A stretch of DNA of 64,000 nt from JABSQH01 sp039177505 (GTDB lineage Bacteria > Actinomycetota > Acidimicrobiia > Acidimicrobiales > Ilumatobacteraceae): the NCBI GenBank assembly GCA_039177505.1, contig JBCDFR010000018.1, positions 1 to 64,000 of the forward strand, read 5' to 3'. Positions 25,693-34,588 of the stretch are shown here, piece by piece. The notes beneath the pieces are model-generated. The model saw nothing but the letters and a program-made list of their open reading frames with translations, made no database searches and was not told the origin of the DNA. Within the stretch, counting starts at the first letter, position 1, and each line of letters opens with the position of its first letter. Position numbers and translations under genes: made by a program.

Positions 25693-27150
25693 TTGACCGG
25701 TCGGGGGCCATCGCGGCCCAACATCATCTTCATCATGAGCGACGACCACGCTGCTCACGCGATCTCGGCGTACGGCTCGCGGATCAACACGACGCCGCAC
25801 ATCGATCGCCTCGCCCACGAGGGGATGAGATTCGACTCGTGCTTCTGCACCAACTCGATCTGCACGCCGAGTCGGGCGTCGATCCTCACCGGCACGTACA
25901 ACCACGTCAACGGGGTCACCACCTTGGTCACGCCGATGGACAACCGACTCGACACGTTTCCCAAGCGACTGCAGTCGGCCGGCTACCAAACAGCGATCTT
26001 CGGCAAGTGGCATCTCGGTCACGGTCCAGATCACGACCCGACCGGCTTCGATCGATGGCGAGTCCTCCCCGGGCAGGGGCACTACCACAACCCCGTGATG
26101 CTGCAGCCTCGTCCCGACGACCGCGGGCACACGATCATCGAGCGCGGTGGCTATGTCACCGATCTGATCACCGACGACTCGCTGCGCTGGCTCGATCGCC
26201 GTGATCCCGAGCGTCCTTTTGCGCTGCTGTGCCACCACAAAGCACCCCACCGCACATGGGAGCCTGCGCCGCGCCACTTCACGATGTACGACGACGTCGA
26301 GATCCCTGAGCCCGAGACGCTGTTCGACGACCACACCGGGCGAGCCGAGGTGGTCAAGGCGATGCGCATGCGCATCCTGGACCTCGACCCGATCGTGGAT
26401 TTGAAGGCTCCGGTACCACGCGGGTTGAGTGAAGACGACGAAGTGAGCTGGCGATATCAGCGCTACATCAAGGACTACCTACGCGTCGTGGCGGCGGTCG
26501 ACGACGGCGTGGGCCGCATTCTCGACTGGCTCGACGACAACGGTCTCTGCGATGACACGATCGTGATCTACACCTCCGATCAGGGGTTCTTTCTCGGCGA
26601 TCACGGATGGTTCGACAAACGACTGATGTACGAGGAGTCACTGTGCATGCCGTTCCTCGTGCGCTACCCGCGTCTGGTCGAGGCGGGCTCGACGACGGCC
26701 GAGATGGCGCTGAACGTCGACGTCGCGCCGACGCTGCTGGAGCTGGCGGGACTCGACGTCCCCGAGGCGGTGCAGGGTGACAGCCTCACGCCATTGCTGC
26801 GCGGCGAGCGACCGGCGAATTGGCGCCAGTCGATGTACTACCGGTACTGGATGCACGATGATGACGCCCATGCCGTCCCCGCGCACTACGGCGTGCGAAC
26901 ACACGGGCACAAGCTGATCGGCTACTACAACGACCCGCTCGACCAGCCCGGGGCGAATGAACCTGCCGGTCCACCCGAGTGGGAGCTGTTCGACCTCGAG
27001 GCTGATCCGGCCGAACTACACAACGTGATCACCGAGCCGGCGTACCGCGACGTCGCGCACGCACTCGCTGCCGAGCTCGACCGGCTGCAACGCAATCTCG
27101 GCGACGCCCCTCATCCGGAGGCGACGGCCGCGCTCGAGGCGCTCCTGTAG
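25693..27150 (+). CDS. Sulfatase (formylglycine-dependent arylsulfatase family)
   Basis: A 485-residue sulfatase. The modification motif C-T-P-S-R (Cys57 to Arg61, 'SICTPSRASILTG') is complete, so Cys57 should become formylglycine. Metal ligands are in 'NIIFIMSDDHAAHAIS' near the N-terminus and 'VIYTSDQGFFLGDHGWFDK' near 295. No signal peptide is visible, which suggests a cytosolic enzyme acting on imported sulfate esters or choline sulfate-like substrates. TTG 25693 is the only in-frame start that keeps the first metal-binding strand. No formylglycine-generating enzyme gene is adjacent. Confidence 0.9.
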   Translation: MTGRGPSRPNIIFIMSDDHAAHAISAYGSRINTTPHIDRLAHEGMRFDSCFCTNSICTPSRASILTGTYNHVNGVTTLVTPMDNRLDTFPKRLQSAGYQTAIFGKWHLGHGPDHDPTGFDRWRVLPGQGHYHNPVMLQPRPDDRGHTIIERGGYVTDLITDDSLRWLDRRDPERPFALLCHHKAPHRTWEPAPRHFTMYDDVEIPEPETLFDDHTGRAEVVKAMRMRILDLDPIVDLKAPVPRGLSEDDEVSWRYQRYIKDYLRVVAAVDDGVGRILDWLDDNGLCDDTIVIYTSDQGFFLGDHGWFDKRLMYEESLCMPFLVRYPRLVEAGSTTAEMALNVDVAPTLLELAGLDVPEAVQGDSLTPLLRGERPANWRQSMYYRYWMHDDDAHAVPAHYGVRTHGHKLIGYYNDPLDQPGANEPAGPPEWELFDLEADPAELHNVITEPAYRDVAHALAAELDRLQRNLGDAPHPEATAALEALL

Positions 27151-27156
27151 CCCGGT

Positions 27157-27182
27157 CCGGCACAGCGAAAGGGGAGTGCCGG
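27157..27182. terminator. Hairpin after the sulfatase gene
   Basis: CCGGCAC at 27157-27163 pairs with GTGCCGG at 27176-27182 around a 12-base loop, 6 bp after the sulfatase stop and before a convergent gene. A GCTTGTCC tail follows, with no strong T run. Confidence 0.45.
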
Positions 27183-27224
27183 GCTTGTCCTCCAGGCGGA
27201 ATCGATGGGGTTGGCGCTCGGTGA

Positions 27225-27692
27225 TCAGGCCGAACTCGCGCGGAAATGGAGCTGTGCGGCGGCCAGGAGGCCGACGACGACAGCGATCGCGATGAGCGCA
27301 GTTGCCCCTGCGGTCAACCCTGCGGTAATGACGAGCACCGTGCCGAGCACCCACCCGATATCGGCGATCGACACCGCAAGCGCCCACGCACGGAGCCGAC
27401 CTCGATACTCCACACGGCGGATCGCGAGTACCGCGGCGGCGAACCCGACGAGTACCGCCCCGGCGACGCAGATGATTGCTGTGTCGACGTCGAGACGTTC
27501 CCCGATGGTTGCCGCTGCGACGATGGCGCCGGCGCCCGAGGCCGCCGAGAACGCGGCGTTCGCGCCGAGCGCGGTGCGAAGATACCGCTCGGCGCGCGCG
27601 GTCCCAGGATGGTCCGTCCGCCAGGTGCCGCTCGAGTGATCGGGAGCAGAGGTCTGAGCCGAAGTTGGTGTCATGGTGTCGAGCATGCGCAT
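27225..27692 (-). CDS. Four-span hypothetical membrane protein
   Basis: A 155-residue protein. A polar N-terminus of about 35 residues ('MTPTSAQTSAPDHSSGTW') is followed by four predicted spans at about 45-63, 70-90, 100-118 and 124-146, the third and fourth reading 'AVSIADIGWVLGTVLVIT' and 'AGATALIAIAVVVGLLAAA'. The composition resembles small actinobacterial membrane proteins of unknown role. An ATG at 27692 or six codons later could be the start. No partner gene is obvious. Confidence 0.6.
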   Translation of the reverse strand: MRMLDTMTPTSAQTSAPDHSSGTWRTDHPGTARAERYLRTALGANAAFSAASGAGAIVAAATIGERLDVDTAIICVAGAVLVGFAAAVLAIRRVEYRGRLRAWALAVSIADIGWVLGTVLVITAGLTAGATALIAIAVVVGLLAAAQLHFRASSA

Positions 27693-27714
27693 CGTCGGTC
27701 GTCGATGCGATGAC

Positions 27715-28431
27715 CTACGAGGTCATGGTGCGGGACGCGATCGAGCGTTCTGACGAGACGCCACGTCGGTCGCCGGTCTCCGTGTCGCCCGCCGCCGCGT
27801 CGGCAGCGACGAGTCGCTCGTTGTCGGCGACCGTGGCGGCAGTGGTGCGGTCGATGCCGAGCGCAACGAGACGATGCTCGACCTCGTCGCAGCCATCGCC
27901 GCACTCGCGCAGTGCGATGGCCAGTCGGTGGGCGCGAGTCAGTCCGTCGAGCGTGACGACTTCTGTCAGCCATGTGTCGTGGTCCTCGCGCACGGTCGCT
28001 GGGAGGCGCCGAAGGTGCCGTGCGGTCACCGGAGGGAGGCGTCGGCGTATAGCGAAGCCGTCTGACAACGTGTGCGCCGCGCCGAACATGACGCATCGTT
28101 CGAGCGCTCGACCGAATGGCGACGTCGGTCGGTCCGGCTGGTATCCGAGGCCCATCGAGCGGGCCGTAGCGGTGAGATCGAGTGGGTAGCCGTCCGGCCA
28201 ACGATCGAAGCCATCGGCGAATCGCCGAAGCAGCCAGGTCGCTGTCGGCCCGAGGACGCCCAGCCAGAATGTCTCGACGTACCGCGAACGCGGATCGAAT
28301 CCGGTGTCGTCGACGAGCGGGTCAACCCACGGCCTGACCATTACGGTCGTCGATTTGGCGGTCGAGGGTGTCGGAGGCGCTACCTGTTGGTCGGCGGTGG
28401 GCTCGGGACGTGCGGTCCCCGGGTGCTGCAT
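27715..28431 (-). CDS. Hypothetical protein, actinobacterial type
   Basis: A 238-residue soluble protein of unknown function. After a low-complexity N-terminus it has a conserved-looking core: 'DPRSRYVETFWLGVLGPTA', 'WLLRRFADGFDRWPDGYPLD' and 'SPFGRALERCVMFGAAHTL', then a C-terminal region rich in Arg and Asp. The first ATG is 28431, but an internal start near 'MVRPWVDPLVDD' would remove the Pro/Thr-rich leader and is equally possible. The gene is divergent from the frameshifted XRE-type regulator across about 210 bp. Without database support I give no function. Confidence 0.6.
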   Translation of the reverse strand: MQHPGTARPEPTADQQVAPPTPSTAKSTTVMVRPWVDPLVDDTGFDPRSRYVETFWLGVLGPTATWLLRRFADGFDRWPDGYPLDLTATARSMGLGYQPDRPTSPFGRALERCVMFGAAHTLSDGFAIRRRLPPVTARHLRRLPATVREDHDTWLTEVVTLDGLTRAHRLAIALRECGDGCDEVEHRLVALGIDRTTAATVADNERLVAADAAAGDTETGDRRGVSSERSIASRTMTS

Positions 28432-28641
28432 GAGTGAACTCCTCGAGTGTCTCGGCAGAGGTCCGAGTTCGATGCGCCTCGGCAGACAGCCGAGGTCAGC
28501 GAGGGAGGAGTCGATGCAGCGGTATGGGCGGCCGACGTCGAGCGGCGGAACGTCGATCGAGCGCGATGCTGGCTCGAGCTGCGCGTTTCGATGACCCGAG
28601 ACGTCATCGATCGGCCATCCGATCCGTCGTAGGTTCGTCTC

Positions 28642-29446
28642 ATGGCAGTGCACACCGATCCGCGGCGCTTCGGTGCCGAGCTGAAGCGGTGGCGGACCCA
28701 ACGCCGCTACTCCCAGCACGAGCTGGCGTTGCGCTCGGAGGTGTCGCAGCGGCACCTGAGCTATCTGGAGAACGGTCGCAGTCGCCCCAGCCCGGAGATG
28801 ATCGAACACCTGTCGATCGCGCTCGACGTCCCGCTGAGCGCCCGCAACTCGCTATTCGTCGCGGCCGGATTTGCTCCTGCGCACTCCGAGGAACCGCTCG
28901 ACGGCGAGCGACTCATAGCCTCAGGAACTCACTGCAGCGTCTCGTCGACGCCCATCAGCCCTTCCCCGCCTATGTGGTCGATCGTTGCTGGAACCTGCAG
29001 CTCAGCAACGACGCTGCCGCGAATCTCACGATGCTGCTCGTCGATCCGAGTGTGGCGCTCGAGCTCGGGGGCAACATCTACGTATCGCGCTGCATCCCGA
29101 CGGTCTGCGCCGACACGTCCCCAACTGGCCGATGGTCGCGGCGTCGCTGCTCGATCGCGTGCAGCGTGAGTGCGAGCTCGACCCGAGTGACACTGAGCTC
29201 GCTGCATTGGCGGCCTACGTTCGGGAGTATCCGGGGATGGACGTTCTCCCGCGCGGCGCCGGCCCGGTCGGCGACCAGCTGCTGACAGAGCTGCACGTGA
29301 TGATCGACGGTCGCACGGTGCGGCTGTACACCACGGTGATGGCGTTCACAGCCGCTGCCGATACCACTGCGGCGGAGATCCGGTTGGAGACCCTGCTGCC
29401 AGCAGACAGCTCGAGCGAGCAGGTACTGCGCGACCTCACCAGCTGA
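28642..29446 (+). pseudogene. XRE/MmyB-type helix-turn-helix regulator, two frameshifts
   Basis: The N-terminal XRE helix-turn-helix is intact (about residues 10-65: 'ELKRWRTQRRYSQHELALRS', 'GRSRPSPEMIEHLSIALDVP'), then 'NSLFVAAGFAPAHSEEPLDG'. After about 28,905 the homologous sequence continues one frame over ('SLQRLVDAHQPFPAYVVDRC'). After the five-G run at 29,067-29,071 it moves again ('ALHPDGLRRHVPNWPMVAAS' onward to 29,446). The joined product is a 260-270 residue MmyB-like regulator with a PAS-like ligand domain. Each shift is explained by one missing base. Either this is a recent pseudogene or the sequence has indel errors. Confidence 0.8.
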
Positions 29447-29516
29447 GCCGGCGGTGGCAGCTGTGGTCCGTGGTGAGCAGATGTAACCGTGGTCTCAGAG
29501 ACCAGCGTTACACGCG

Positions 29517-30173
29517 TCAGCCGCGGAGGATCGGGCCCATCGCCGAGATCAGCGACTGCAGCTCGGCCCGGCGGCGGTTGACCACCTGCACCGACTCGGC
29601 CACGAGCGTGGCGTCTGGCTCTTGTTGGTTGCGCAGCTGAAGCGACGTGTCGAGCGCTCCCGACAGCAACGAGACCGACTGGCCGAGACGACCCCAGGCC
29701 TCGGGGTTCGAGCGGGCCGCTTGCTGTTGAGCGCCGATCACGATGCCGTCGACGCGACTGCGGTCGACCGTCCAGCGTTGCTGTGCCTGCGCAGGGGGAG
29801 CTGCTTGGAGCTCGAGCGACAGCTGATCGTGGAACCACTGCGCCGTGCCCAGCAACTCGATTTCGTAGTCGTTGCTGCGCGGAGCGGCGGCGGACGCGGC
29901 AGCCTCCGATGGCCGCCGACGTGAGGCGAGCGCCGCCAGGATGGCGATCAAGATGATCGCCAACGTGGCGACGATCGCGATTGGGCCCCAGTCGATGTCG
30001 CTGCCGCCATTGTCGGGTGAGGTCGTGGTGGCAGGCGCAGCCGTGGTCTCCGGGGACGTCGTCGTGTCTGGTGAGGTGGTGGTATCGGGACTCGCAGCAA
30101 CCGTGCCTGCGACGATCAACGAACCGCAGGCGACGGTTGCGCCGGCAATCAGCCGGGCGCAGGCACTGGTCAT
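29517..30173 (-). CDS. Secreted/membrane-anchored hypothetical protein with Thr/Pro-rich repeat
   Basis: A 218-residue protein. It has an N-terminal signal peptide (about 1-28), an exported linker with repeated 'SPDTTTSPDTTTSPETT' units (about 28-58), one membrane span (about 63-86, 'GPIAIVATLAIILIAILAAL'), and a cytosolic helical domain of about 130 residues with many Gln and Ala ('WFHDQLSLELQAAPPAQAQQ'). Function is unknown. The Thr/Pro repeats could be glycosylated. The gene is 57 bp upstream of nothing on its own strand and probably stands alone before prfC's end. Confidence 0.6.
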   Translation of the reverse strand: MTSACARLIAGATVACGSLIVAGTVAASPDTTTSPDTTTSPETTAAPATTTSPDNGGSDIDWGPIAIVATLAIILIAILAALASRRRPSEAAASAAAPRSNDYEIELLGTAQWFHDQLSLELQAAPPAQAQQRWTVDRSRVDGIVIGAQQQAARSNPEAWGRLGQSVSLLSGALDTSLQLRNQQEPDATLVAESVQVVNRRRAELQSLISAMGPILRG

Positions 30174-30230
30174 GGTCCGCCACCATAGGAGCTGGTCGCA
30201 CGGCGATGGCGGCTCTCGACCGCGTTCGGC

Positions 30231-31811
30231 TCAACCGGCGATGATGTGGTCGAGCACGAGTTCGGGCTCGTTCTGCTCGATGCGCTGTAGTGCGTACTTG
30301 TTCTCGAACAACGCGACGAGCGCACTGTCCTGACGGGCCAGGATGCGAACCCCGGGCTTCTCGCGCAGCACGTCGGCCGAGGCCGTGTCGGTGAGCCGGA
30401 TTGCCTGATACGGCGCGGAGGAGAGCTCGATTCGTGCGTTGAACTCGATGTCGAGGCGGTTGGCGAACACGTCGAACTGCAGTTGCCCGACTGCGGCGAG
30501 CACCGGCGACGCATCGCCCCAATCGGGGTCGCGCAGCACCTGGACCACGCCCTCTTCGTCGAGCTGATCGAGGCCCTTGCGGAACTGTTTCGACTTGCCG
30601 GTGTCGACCGGGTGAGCGGTGGCGAACACTTCGGGGGCGAACTGTGGGATGCCGGGGAAGTCGACCTTGGCGCCGTTCTCGTCGTACAACGAGTCGCCGA
30701 TGTTGAGTCCGGTCGCATTCACCAGCCCGACGACGTCGCCCGGGAAGGCTTCGTCGATGGTGGTCCGCTCGGCGCCGAACACGGTCGAGGCGTACTTCGT
30801 GGCGAACGGCCTTCCGGTACGTGCGCAGGTCATGACCATGCCGCGGTCGAAGCGCCCTGAGCAGATGCGGGCAAACGCGATGCGGTCGCGGTGGTTGCGG
30901 TCCATGTTGGCCTGCACCTTGAACACGAATGCCGAGCAGGGTTCGTCGAGATGGCGGGGCTTGCCATCGCGGTCATCGCGCGGCGCCGGTGCCGGAGCGA
31001 GATCGACGACCGCGTCCAACAGGTGGCGGACCCCGAAGTTGGTGAGGGCGGAGCCCGCGAACACCGGTGTCGACTCGCCAGCCAGGAAGCTCGGAAGGTC
31101 GACGTCGGCCTCCATTGCGCTCAGGAGCTCGATCTGCTCGACGGCCTGTTCCCAGGCGGGGCCCTCTTCAGCCGCGGCGCGCTCGACGGGTACGTCCTCT
31201 TCGGGCGCGATCTGCGCGCCACGGGCGGTGCGGGTGTACCTCGTGAAGATGTCGGAGCGTCGGTCGAACACCCCGCGCAGGTCGCCGTAGGTGCCCACTG
31301 GCCACGTCGCCGGGGTTGGTCGAAGATCGATCTGCTCCTCGATCTGATCGAGCAGCTCGAGCGGATCCATGCCGGGCCGGTCGAACTTGTTGAGGAACGT
31401 GATCACCGGCAGGTTCCGCGATCGGCAGACCTCGAACAGCTTCAAGGTCTGAGGCTCGATGCCCTTGGCCGAGTCGAGCACCATCACCACGGCATCGACG
31501 GCGGCGAGCACCCGGTAGGTGTCTTCGGAGAAGTCGCGGTGGCCAGGGGTGTCGAGCAGGTTGAGTTCGTGGTCGCGGTAGGGGAAGTTGAGCGCCGTCG
31601 AGGTGATCGAGATCCCTCGCTTCTGCTCCATGTCCATCCAGTCCGAGGTCGCCGCACGGCGGCCCTCGTGAGCCTTGACGGCGCCCCCGGCGGTGATCGC
31701 TCCGGCGTACAGGAGGAATTTCTCGGTGAGGGTGGTCTTTCCCGCGTCGGGGTGGCTGATGATCGCGAACGTGCGCCGCCGCGCCGCCTCGGACATCACC
31801 TGTTCAGACAC
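30231..31811 (-). CDS. prfC: Peptide chain release factor 3 (RF3)
   Basis: A 526-residue translational GTPase that removes RF1 and RF2 from the ribosome after peptide release. The G domain has G1 in 'ISHPDAGKTTLTEKFL' at about 18-33, G3 DTPGH near 90 and G4 NKFD near 143. Domain 2 and the RF3-specific C-terminus ('GVVQVLRDPDWGDASPVLAA') are complete. Length is standard. Start is GTG 31811 or the ATG five codons later. The next upstream gene on the same strand, the L,D-transpeptidase-like protein, ends 19 bp before it. Confidence 0.95.
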   Translation of the reverse strand: MSEQVMSEAARRRTFAIISHPDAGKTTLTEKFLLYAGAITAGGAVKAHEGRRAATSDWMDMEQKRGISITSTALNFPYRDHELNLLDTPGHRDFSEDTYRVLAAVDAVVMVLDSAKGIEPQTLKLFEVCRSRNLPVITFLNKFDRPGMDPLELLDQIEEQIDLRPTPATWPVGTYGDLRGVFDRRSDIFTRYTRTARGAQIAPEEDVPVERAAAEEGPAWEQAVEQIELLSAMEADVDLPSFLAGESTPVFAGSALTNFGVRHLLDAVVDLAPAPAPRDDRDGKPRHLDEPCSAFVFKVQANMDRNHRDRIAFARICSGRFDRGMVMTCARTGRPFATKYASTVFGAERTTIDEAFPGDVVGLVNATGLNIGDSLYDENGAKVDFPGIPQFAPEVFATAHPVDTGKSKQFRKGLDQLDEEGVVQVLRDPDWGDASPVLAAVGQLQFDVFANRLDIEFNARIELSSAPYQAIRLTDTASADVLREKPGVRILARQDSALVALFENKYALQRIEQNEPELVLDHIIAG

Positions 31812-31830
31812 CGAGTCGACGCTACCGGCG

Positions 31831-32670
31831 CTACGCGTCGGCGCGGAGCCAAGCGGTCGGCCCTATCGCGAAGTGCGGCGTGAGCGTCGGGTCGAGTAGA
31901 CGCACCGTTGTTGCGAGGTCGAGCAGTGGGAGCGACACGCACCCGCTCGTTGGCTTGGTTGTTCCGCTCTCGGTGTACGAATGGCGGTGGAGGAAGATCG
32001 CTGCTGCGTAGGGCGGCTCGCCGGGTTCGTCGCCTGAGACGGGATCGAGATTGGCCCCGATCACCGCTGCGTGGGCGTACACATCGCCGAACCGCGGGAG
32101 CCATTCGTCCTCCGGGCCGGGACACCCCGGGCGCGCGACCAGCCGCTGGTAGTCAGCGGTGTTCGGTGTGGCCCCCCAACAGTCCTCCGGGCGGACGTTG
32201 CGGTAGCTCACACCTGGCCGGACGCCGGGATCGGGCCGGTTGCCGAACACGTTCACTCGTTCCCCGTCCCAGGCGGTGACCTCGCCGAGGGGAAAGACAC
32301 CCGCTGGAGTCGTGCCATCGCCCGATCGGCGCTCGACGAGCGGGCGCGTGCCGGTCCGCCCGAAGCGCGCGATCTGCGGCTCGGTCTGACAGACCCACTG
32401 CCCGTTGGCGCGGCGGGCGGCGGTGAACGCGGTGCCAGTGGTGTCGGCGAAGGTGTCGGTGGCCAGCACGACGAATTGGCGGACCTCGGGGTGCCGAGCC
32501 TCGAGTGCGTCGACCGTCTCGAGATCGCAGATGGCGCCGTCGCGCCATTGGATGTCGCGCGCTGCGGCTTCGGTCGGCGAGGCCGGTCGTGCGACGTCGT
32601 CGAGCGCCGGCGCGGCGAGCAGCGTCGACGGGCCGACCAACGTCAGCACGACCGTGACTGCGAGCAGCAT
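31831..32670 (-). CDS. Secreted L,D-transpeptidase-like (YkuD-related) protein
   Basis: About 279 residues with an N-terminal signal peptide (MLLAVTVVLTLVGPSTLLAA, cleavage near A20-A). The C-terminal catalytic-like region has a conserved His ('IFLHRHSYTESGTTKPTSG' near 245) and the nucleophile motif S-G-C-V-S-L near 263, matching the H...SxGC pattern of YkuD enzymes that crosslink peptidoglycan or attach proteins to it. The body ('SGDGTTPAGVFPLGEVTAWD') matches the YkuD strand-turn 'TPxGxF'. It acts outside the membrane. ATG 32670 is the chosen start; a GTG two codons upstream is possible. Confidence 0.75.
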   Translation of the reverse strand: MLLAVTVVLTLVGPSTLLAAPALDDVARPASPTEAAARDIQWRDGAICDLETVDALEARHPEVRQFVVLATDTFADTTGTAFTAARRANGQWVCQTEPQIARFGRTGTRPLVERRSGDGTTPAGVFPLGEVTAWDGERVNVFGNRPDPGVRPGVSYRNVRPEDCWGATPNTADYQRLVARPGCPGPEDEWLPRFGDVYAHAAVIGANLDPVSGDEPGEPPYAAAIFLHRHSYTESGTTKPTSGCVSLPLLDLATTVRLLDPTLTPHFAIGPTAWLRADA

Positions 32671-32737
32671 GCGCACACGAGTGAGTCTCGCACGGTGACG
32701 GGCCGCCACCACAGGTGCGGCAGGTAGCGTCCACGCG

Positions 32738-33502
32738 GTGTCCGACGCAGCGCTGCCACCGATGACGCTCGCCGCCCGCAGTGTGATCGCCGACGCCGAG
32801 CGTGTGGTGGTGTTGACCGGCGCAGGCATCTCGACCGATTCGGGCATTCCCGACTTTCGCGGTCCCAACGGGTTGTGGACCAAGAACCCGAAAGCCGAGA
32901 AGGCTGCCGACATCTCGCACTACCTCAACGATCGGGAGGTGCGGCTGGCGGCCTGGCAGAACCGGCTGACCACTCCGGCATGGGAGGCGCAGCCCAACGC
33001 GGGTCACGAGGCCATCGTCGAACTGGAGCGGCGGGGAAAGCTCCATGCAGTGGTGACACAGAACATCGACGGGCTGCACCAGAAGGCCGGCAACGACCCC
33101 GATCGCGTCATCGAGGTGCACGGCACGATCTGGTTCAGTCGGTGCTGGGAGTGCGACGACCGTCGACCGATGGCCGAGACGCTCGACCGAGTGCGCGCCG
33201 GAGAAGACGATCCGCCGTGTCTCGTCTGTGGTGGGATCCTGAAGAGCGACACCATCAGTTTCGGTCAGGCGCTGGTACCGGAGGTGATCGAGCGGGCGCT
33301 GCGCGTCAGCGAAGAGAGCGACGTGCTGCTTGCGGTCGGTTCGACCCTCAGCGTTTTCCCGGCTGCGAACTGTGTCCCCCGGGCCAAGGCCGGTGGCGCC
33401 ACCGTGGTGATCGTCAACGGCGATGAGACCGGCATGGATCGTTACGCCGACCACCTGCTGATCGGTTCGATCAGCGACGTGTTGCCGGCGCTGGTCGGCT
33501 GA
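32738..33502 (+). CDS. cobB: NAD-dependent protein deacylase, SIR2 family
   Basis: A 254-residue sirtuin that removes acyl groups from lysines using NAD+, in the cytosol. The Rossmann motif 'VLTGAGISTDSGIPDFRG' begins near residue 25, the catalytic region 'VTQNIDGLHQKAG' and 'EVHG' is at about 105-130, and the zinc site is formed by CWEC near 136 and CLVC near 165. C-terminal motifs 'ISFGQALVPE' and 'VGSTLSVFPA' are present. GTG 32738 is the start. Its last 32 bp overlap the convergent EamA gene. Confidence 0.93.
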   Translation: MSDAALPPMTLAARSVIADAERVVVLTGAGISTDSGIPDFRGPNGLWTKNPKAEKAADISHYLNDREVRLAAWQNRLTTPAWEAQPNAGHEAIVELERRGKLHAVVTQNIDGLHQKAGNDPDRVIEVHGTIWFSRCWECDDRRPMAETLDRVRAGEDDPPCLVCGGILKSDTISFGQALVPEVIERALRVSEESDVLLAVGSTLSVFPAANCVPRAKAGGATVVIVNGDETGMDRYADHLLIGSISDVLPALVG

Positions 33503-34421
33503 CCGCGCCCTGATCTCGGCCCGTCGGTCGGGCGGCGAGCAAGGCGCCGGCGATCACCACGGCGATCCCGACCACTGCGATGGCCGACACCGAGTCGTTG
33601 CGCAACGCGACCCCCAGCACGAGCGACACGACCGGGATCAGATACGTGATCAGCGACGCCCGCGTCGACCCGACTCGACCGACGAGCGAGGCCATCGCCA
33701 AGAATGCAACACCGGTCCCGACGATGCCGAGGGTGGCGACTGCCAGGAGTGGACGCCATTCGACGCTCGACCCGGCGATGCCGAACAAGCCGTAGGGGAG
33801 TGTCCACACCGTTCCCAGTGCGAGCATCGTCGCCATCACGTTGGCTGAGCCGTAGCGCTGCTGCAATGGCGCAGCCAGGTTCACGGCGAACCCGTAACAC
33901 AGGGTCGCCGCCAGCACGAGCGCGACACCGAGTGCCTCGCCTGAGCTCGAGGAGATCGATGGCGCGCTGATCAGCACCACGCCGAGGAAGCCGACGACGA
34001 TCCCCGCTCGTTGTGCCGGTCCCGGTGGCCGGCGCAACAAGAAGGTGGCGACGAGAGCGGCGAAGATCGGGGTGGCCCCGTTCAGCAGACCGGTCACCGC
34101 GGAGTTGATGTGTTGCTCGGCGAGCGGGAACAGCGTCAACGGGACGCCGACCCACAGGATGCTGAGCAACACCACACGCCGTCGGTCGGCGCGATCGATC
34201 GGCCGACGCGCTCTCGGGAGCAACGCCAGCGTGAGCGCGCCGAGCCCGACGCGCAGGAGCGTGATCAGGCCTGGCTCGAGTGCGTCGAGGCCGATGTCGA
34301 TCAGCAGGAACGACGATCCCCAGATCGCCGACACCGCTGCGAACAAGCCCCAGTCGCCAGGTCGGAAGCTGCCCTCGTTCTCGGCCGACGTCGCTGTGAA
34401 GATGCGATCGTCGGCGGCCAC
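33471..34421 (-). CDS. EamA/DMT-family transporter (first)
   Basis: A 316-residue permease with ten predicted spans in two EamA repeats (about 25-150 and 165-300). 'AAVSAIWGSSFLLIDIGLD' at the first span is typical of the family. Members export amino acids, metabolites or drugs; the substrate here is unknown. It is convergent with, and overlaps, the sirtuin gene at the 3' ends. An Arg/Pro-rich tail follows the last span. Confidence 0.85.
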   Translation of the reverse strand: MAADDRIFTATSAENEGSFRPGDWGLFAAVSAIWGSSFLLIDIGLDALEPGLITLLRVGLGALTLALLPRARRPIDRADRRRVVLLSILWVGVPLTLFPLAEQHINSAVTGLLNGATPIFAALVATFLLRRPPGPAQRAGIVVGFLGVVLISAPSISSSSGEALGVALVLAATLCYGFAVNLAAPLQQRYGSANVMATMLALGTVWTLPYGLFGIAGSSVEWRPLLAVATLGIVGTGVAFLAMASLVGRVGSTRASLITYLIPVVSLVLGVALRNDSVSAIAVVGIAVVIAGALLAARPTGRDQGAVSRPAPATRR

Positions 34422-34588
34422 GGCAGCAACCTAGTGGTCGCTTCCGGCTCCGCTGGCGGGATTCCGACAGCGCTCTGCACGGCGTGCGCCCACACAGCGC
34501 TCGACCGGAATGCGCGACGCGGCCGGTGGGTTGCAGTAGGAGATGATTCCCGACCGATCTAATCGGCATTCACGTTAGGGTTTTGCTC

